Shown: positions 13,023-16,569 of the stretch, in pieces
Layout of the letters: each line of letters begins with the position of its first letter
How positions within the stretch are numbered: position 1 is the first letter of the stretch
Assembly (NCBI GenBank): GCA_041628225.1
Contig: JBFKPQ010000044.1
Location: 1-16,569, forward strand
Origin: JBFKPQ01 sp041628225
Lineage (GTDB): Bacteria > Actinomycetota > Acidimicrobiia > Spongiisociales > JAENVV01
Direction: 5' to 3'
Length of the DNA: 16,569 bases
Made by a program: the position numbers and the translations under genes
Notes under the pieces: model-generated
Told to the model about the DNA's origin: nothing
The model's database searches: none
Seen by the model: the letters and a program-made list of their open reading frames with translations, nothing else

Positions 13023-14447
13023 ATGATCGACTACACAACCACCGACGATCCGACCGCGCCGCTGGCCGTTCCGGTGTTCGCCGACCTCGTCGCCGGCCCG
13101 GGAGCCGAAGCGGTGCTCGAGGATTTGAGCGGTTCGGCGGAGGCAGCCATCGCGGCGGCGGGATTCACGGGTGCATCCGGCCAGGTCGTGGCCGTCGACT
13201 CGGCCGGGAGGCTGGTGTTCCTCATCGGGCTCGGAGACGACACGGACGTCGAAGGCGTCCGACGCGCCGCGGGAGTGGCGGGGAGAGCGACGCGCCGGAT
13301 GTCGTCGGTGGCGACCACGATCCACCGGGTCGACGTGGCCGATGCGGCGAGCGCCGTCGCCATGGGTTTCGCCCTGGGCCGGTACGAGTTCGGCGCCTAC
13401 AAGTCGGACGATCCGACGGTCCCCGACGGCACCCTGGCGCTCGTGGGCGGGGAGGTCGACGAAACGGCGGTGGACCGTGCCCTGACGATCGCCGCCGCCG
13501 TGGCCGATGCGCGGGACCTCGTCAACACTCCACCTCGCGACAAGGCTCCCGAGCACATCGTCGACCGGTATGTCCGGCGCCTCGAGCAGCTGGGCGTCAT
13601 GGTGGACGTGTGGACGGGTGACGCCATCGTGGAAGAGCGGTTTGGAGGACTGGCCGGAGTCAATGCCGGTGCCGATCGGCCCGCCTTCATGCTGCGAGCC
13701 AGACACACCCCGCCCGGAGCGACCAAGAAGCTCGCCATCGTCGGGAAAGGCATCGTGTTCGATTCAGGTGGCTTGAATCTGAAGCCCTACGAGTTCATGA
13801 AGGACATGAAGACCGACATGTCCGGCGCGGCGGCCACGCTGGCGGCCATGGTCGCCATCGCCGAGCTGGGCCTCTCCGTCGAGGTGACCGCCATCACCCC
13901 GCTGACCGAGAACCTCCCGTCGGGATCGGCGACGCGCCCTGGTGACGTGTTGACGGCTCGCAACGGGAAGACGATGGAAGTTCTCAACACCGATGCCGAA
14001 GGTCGTCTCGTCTTGGCCGACGGCTTGTCGCTTGCCGTCGAGGACGAGCCGGATCTCCTGATCGATGTCGCGACCCTGACCGGCGCCGCCCACGTGGCGC
14101 TCGGGCATCGAATCGCGGGTCTCTGGTCGACGGACGAAGACGCCGCCGAGCTGGTCCTGGCTGCGGCGCATCAGGCCGGAGAACGCGTGTGGCGGATGCC
14201 CCTGCCCGACGACTACCGCAAGGCCATCGACTCAGAGGTGGCCGACATGAAGAACGTCGGTGAGCGGTACGGCGGCGCCATTCACGCCGCGCTGTTTCTT
14301 CGGGAGTTCGTCGGCGACACGCCGTGGGTGCATCTCGACATCGCCGGGCCGGCCTGGATCCACGAGGTCGAACCGTACGCTCCCAAGGGCGGGGCCGGGT
14401 TCGGCGTGCGGACGCTGGTCGCCGTGGCCGAGGCGATGGCCGGTTGA
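13023..14447 (+). CDS. pepA: Leucyl aminopeptidase (M17, PepA)
   Basis: The protein has 474 residues, slightly shorter than the usual 480-505. The ATG at 13023 follows a good AGGAG. The C-terminal catalytic domain (from about 160) is fully conserved. The zinc/manganese ligands are Lys242, Asp247, Asp265, Asp324 and Glu326, and the catalytic residues are Lys254 and Arg328. All sit at a constant offset of 28 from the Escherichia coli PepA numbering as I recall it. NTDAEGRL at 322-329 is the M17 signature. The enzyme is a cytoplasmic hexamer that removes N-terminal residues, preferably leucine, during peptide turnover. The N-terminal domain (about 1-155) is divergent, as is common. It follows the adenosyltransferase after five bases and is probably co-transcribed, although the functions are unrelated. 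Confidence 0.96.
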   Translation: MIDYTTTDDPTAPLAVPVFADLVAGPGAEAVLEDLSGSAEAAIAAAGFTGASGQVVAVDSAGRLVFLIGLGDDTDVEGVRRAAGVAGRATRRMSSVATTIHRVDVADAASAVAMGFALGRYEFGAYKSDDPTVPDGTLALVGGEVDETAVDRALTIAAAVADARDLVNTPPRDKAPEHIVDRYVRRLEQLGVMVDVWTGDAIVEERFGGLAGVNAGADRPAFMLRARHTPPGATKKLAIVGKGIVFDSGGLNLKPYEFMKDMKTDMSGAAATLAAMVAIAELGLSVEVTAITPLTENLPSGSATRPGDVLTARNGKTMEVLNTDAEGRLVLADGLSLAVEDEPDLLIDVATLTGAAHVALGHRIAGLWSTDEDAAELVLAAAHQAGERVWRMPLPDDYRKAIDSEVADMKNVGERYGGAIHAALFLREFVGDTPWVHLDIAGPAWIHEVEPYAPKGGAGFGVRTLVAVAEAMAG

Positions 14448-14473
14448 GGCCGGGTCGGACGCCGGACGCGAAC

Positions 14474-14479
14474 TAGCCT
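14474..14479 (+). promoter_or_regulatory. Candidate -10 box TAGCCT
   Basis: TAGCCT is a TANNNT hexamer in the 41-base gap after pepA, nine bases before the ATG at 14489. No Shine-Dalgarno sequence lies before that ATG, so a leaderless or nearly leaderless mRNA is plausible. A -35 box is not evident. Confidence 0.4.
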
Positions 14480-14488
14480 GGACCGGTC

Positions 14489-15772
14489 ATGCGGAGGAGA
14501 TTCCTCGTTTCGATGGCCGTCGCCGATGTGGCGGCGCTCGTCGTGGCTCTGTTCGTTGCATCGTTCGGCACGTTCCGAACCGTTCCGTGGTCGATTGCGG
14601 CTCCGGGCGGGCGTTCGATCTGGCCGCTGATCGGGTTCTTCCTCTCTGGCGCCGTCCTCGGGTCCGTGCTGTCATCGCGTATGTGGAAGGGGAGCGCCCC
14701 CCGGCCGACCTACGGACGCGGACTCGCCATCGTGGCGTTTGGTGTGGCGTTCGCCTCGCTCGGTGTCACGGCGACCTTCTCGTACATCTCGCGGACCTTC
14801 TTCGCCACGACCTCGGCGGTGTGGCTGCTCGGTGCGCTGGCGCATCGCGCCGTTCGCCGCCGCCGCCCGTGGACGGAGCGGATCGTGGTCATCACGAACG
14901 AAAAGGAGCTGGTCGACGACTTGCGCAACGCTCCGCACACCGACGTCGTCGACTTGCTCGATCCGGGTGCCACCGGACCGGTCGAACCGTTGGAGCAGGG
15001 CGTGACGCTGGTCGTGGACTTGCGCGCCGTGCTCTCTGACCGCATGGCGCAGTACGCGTCGTCGTGTGCCCTCGCCGGCTATCCCGTCCGCGCTCTCTCG
15101 GGCGTCTACGAGGAGCACACGGGTCGCATTCCGGTCATCCATCTGGCGGAAGGCTGGGAGATCTCGGCGCCGGTCATGCGCACGGCCCCCTATGTGGGAG
15201 GTAAGCGTGTGTTCGATTTCTTGGCGGTCCTGCTGACGAGCCCGTTCTGGCTCCTGTTGGCCGGAGCGATCGCCCTGTGGGTGCGGATGGATTCGCCGGG
15301 GCCCGTGATCTTCAAGCAGGTGCGGGCCGGTCGTCATGGACAGCCGTTCACGCTCTACAAGTTCCGCACGATGAAGGCCGACGCCGAGAGCGACGGACCA
15401 CAATTCGCCCAGCACAACGATCACCGGCTCACCGGCGCCGGCCGGGTACTCCGCCGCTTCCGCATCGACGAGATCCCCCAATTGTGGAACGTCCTCAAGG
15501 GAGACCTCTCCCTCGTCGGGCCCAGGCCCGAGCAACTTCACTTCGTGAAGGCGTTCACGGAGGCAATTCCCTTCTACGCCGAGCGCCACCTCATTCGACC
15601 GGGTGTCACCGGGTGGGCGCAGATCAACTACGGCTACGCCGACGACCAAGCGGATGCGATCGACAAGTTGACCTACGACCTGTACTACGTGAAGCACATG
15701 TCGCCGTGGCTCGATCTCCACGTGCTGGGTTCGTCGTTGTGGACGGTCGTGTCGGGATTTGGCGCCCGCTAG
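14489..15772 (+). CDS. Polyprenyl-phosphate sugar-1-phosphate transferase (bacterial sugar transferase, WbaP/ExoY-like)
   Basis: The protein has 427 residues. About four hydrophobic helices lie in the N-terminal part (7-27, 44-64, 77-98, 101-119), followed by a Rossmann-like domain at about 130-225. The catalytic domain starts at KRVFDF (239-244) with a re-entrant hydrophobic helix at about 245-266. It continues with SPGPVIFKQ at 269-277, YKFRTM at 290-295, RIDEIPQLWNVLKG at 325-338, SLVGPRP at 341-347 and RPGVTGWAQI at 370-379. Asp327-Glu328 is the conserved catalytic pair. The family moves a sugar-1-phosphate from a UDP-sugar onto undecaprenyl phosphate, the first committed step of capsule, exopolysaccharide or wall-glycan repeat units. 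Here it could supply the lipid-linked acceptor for the glycosyltransferases at 1-3652 and 9752-11730. Its TAG stop shares the palindrome CTAG with the stop of the convergent moeB-like gene. Confidence 0.93.
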   Translation: MRRRFLVSMAVADVAALVVALFVASFGTFRTVPWSIAAPGGRSIWPLIGFFLSGAVLGSVLSSRMWKGSAPRPTYGRGLAIVAFGVAFASLGVTATFSYISRTFFATTSAVWLLGALAHRAVRRRRPWTERIVVITNEKELVDDLRNAPHTDVVDLLDPGATGPVEPLEQGVTLVVDLRAVLSDRMAQYASSCALAGYPVRALSGVYEEHTGRIPVIHLAEGWEISAPVMRTAPYVGGKRVFDFLAVLLTSPFWLLLAGAIALWVRMDSPGPVIFKQVRAGRHGQPFTLYKFRTMKADAESDGPQFAQHNDHRLTGAGRVLRRFRIDEIPQLWNVLKGDLSLVGPRPEQLHFVKAFTEAIPFYAERHLIRPGVTGWAQINYGYADDQADAIDKLTYDLYYVKHMSPWLDLHVLGSSLWTVVSGFGAR

Positions 15773-16569
15773 GTCGCCAGGCACCGCTCGTCGTAGTCGA
15801 CCAAGACAGGCTTGCGGTCCGGATCGCCACACGCGGGGCAGTCGGGGTCGCGTCGGACGGTCAGCGTTCGTGTCTCCTGGTCGAGGGCGTCGTACAGCAG
15901 CAATCGGCCAACGAGTGGCTCGCCGATGCCCAGGATCAACTTGACGGCCTCCGTCGCCTGGATCGAACCGATGACGCCCGGCAGCACTCCGAGGACGCCG
16001 GCCGCGGCACAGTTGGGAGCGAGTTCGGGCGGCGGGGGTTCCCGGAAGAGACAGCGGTAGCACGGCCCCGCATAGGGCGAGAACACCGACGCCTGTCCTT
16101 CGAACCGGAAGATGGACCCGTGGACGATCGGCTGGCCGGTGTGGAGTGAGGCGTCGTTGACCAGATAGCGGGTGGGGAAGTTGTCGGCCCCATCGACTAC
16201 GACGTCGTAGCCGTCGAGGATGTCGAGAACGTTGTCGGCGGCGAGCCGCACCGGATGGCTGTTCACGTCGACGTCGGGATTGAGGTCGGCGATGGTCATG
16301 GCGGCCGAATCGGTCTTCGGGACTCCAACCCGGCCCGTGGTGTGGAGGATCTGACGTTGGAGGTTCGAGATGTCGACGACGTCGTCGTCTACGAGGCCGA
16401 TGGTGCCGATGCCCGCGGCCGCCAGGTAGAGGGCGGCCGGAGAACCCAGTCCACCCGCCCCGACGACCAACACCTTCGCCGCAAGCAGCTTCTGCTGTCC
16501 CGCGACGCCGACCTCGGCCAACGTGGTGTGTCGGCTGTACCGCTCGTGCTGGGCGAGCGTCAGGCCGGA
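15769..16569 (-). CDS. moeB: ThiF/MoeB-family adenylyltransferase (5' end cut by window edge)
   Basis: The visible part is 266 residues, continuous to the right edge. A TTG at 16519-16521 could be read as a start, but the codons beyond it read LTLAQHERYSRHTTLAEVGV, the normal N-terminus of this family, so the true start is outside. Counting from that TTG, GAGGLGSP (21-28) is the ATP loop, NLQRQILH (53-60) and DGADNF (110-115) line the active site, and CYRC (154-157) with CPAC (228-231) bind the structural zinc. MoeB adenylates the C-terminal glycine of MoaD for molybdopterin synthesis; ThiF does the same for ThiS. The protein stops shortly after CPAC, so it lacks the C-terminal rhodanese domain found in actinobacterial MoeZ. 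MoeB versus ThiF cannot be settled without neighbours. It is convergent with the sugar transferase. Confidence 0.9.
   Translation of the reverse strand, partial: SGLTLAQHERYSRHTTLAEVGVAGQQKLLAAKVLVVGAGGLGSPAALYLAAAGIGTIGLVDDDVVDISNLQRQILHTTGRVGVPKTDSAAMTIADLNPDVDVNSHPVRLAADNVLDILDGYDVVVDGADNFPTRYLVNDASLHTGQPIVHGSIFRFEGQASVFSPYAGPCYRCLFREPPPPELAPNCAAAGVLGVLPGVIGSIQATEAVKLILGIGEPLVGRLLLYDALDQETRTLTVRRDPDCPACGDPDRKPVLVDYDERCLAT

Noticed and set aside
1..16569. tRNA, rRNA, riboswitch, insertion sequence, attachment site or origin
   Set aside because: No intergenic gap exceeds 104 bases, and none holds a cloverleaf, cobalamin-box-like element, terminal inverted repeat or DnaA-box cluster that I can recognise.

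Overview
The window is GC-rich actinobacterial chromosome. It most resembles the class Acidimicrobiia (for example Ilumatobacter-like lineages). Three things point there: the dense high-GC codon use with long antisense shadow frames, the leaderless-looking TANNNT starts, and above all the secreted proteins carrying S-layer-homology-like repeats with a GCNPP(x)NDRFCP core. The taxon is an inference; no rRNA or other phylogenetic marker is present. There are eleven protein-coding genes, two of them cut by the window edges. No tRNA, rRNA, CRISPR array, insertion sequence or phage gene is visible.

Region 1 (1-4709, minus strand) looks like one operon read right to left. It starts with a secreted CAP-domain protein with three SLH-like repeats (3675-4709). 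After 22 bases comes a multi-segment glycosyltransferase (1928-3652), and after 37 bases a large fusion protein (1-1890, cut by the left edge) with a family-2 glycosyltransferase, a degenerate second GT-A-like segment and the start of a polysaccharide pyruvyl transferase domain. Region 2 (4798-8459, plus strand) is divergent from it. It holds two more secreted SLH-like proteins: a PQQ-type sugar dehydrogenase with N-terminal repeats, and a SpoIID-domain protein with C-terminal repeats.

Region 3 (8472-11730) continues with surface-polysaccharide genes: a nucleotide-sugar (UDP-HexNAc-type) dehydrogenase, a family-4 glycosyltransferase that starts inside its stop codon, and a convergent ExoA-like family-2 glycosyltransferase. 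Region 4 (11765-14447) is more housekeeping: a polytopic membrane protein translationally coupled to a PduO-type cobalamin adenosyltransferase, then leucyl aminopeptidase PepA. Region 5 (14489-16569) has a polyprenyl-phosphate sugar-1-phosphate transferase, which would start repeat-unit assembly on the lipid carrier. It converges on a MoeB/ThiF-type adenylyltransferase cut by the right edge.

The main biological point is the pairing of two systems. One is a set of surface proteins with SLH-like, probably disulfide-closed repeats. The other is a polysaccharide pathway that includes a pyruvyl transferase. In Gram-positive bacteria, SLH domains bind cell-wall polysaccharide pyruvylated by CsaB, so this locus may encode both the anchored enzymes and the ligand-making enzymes of an equivalent, divergent anchoring system.
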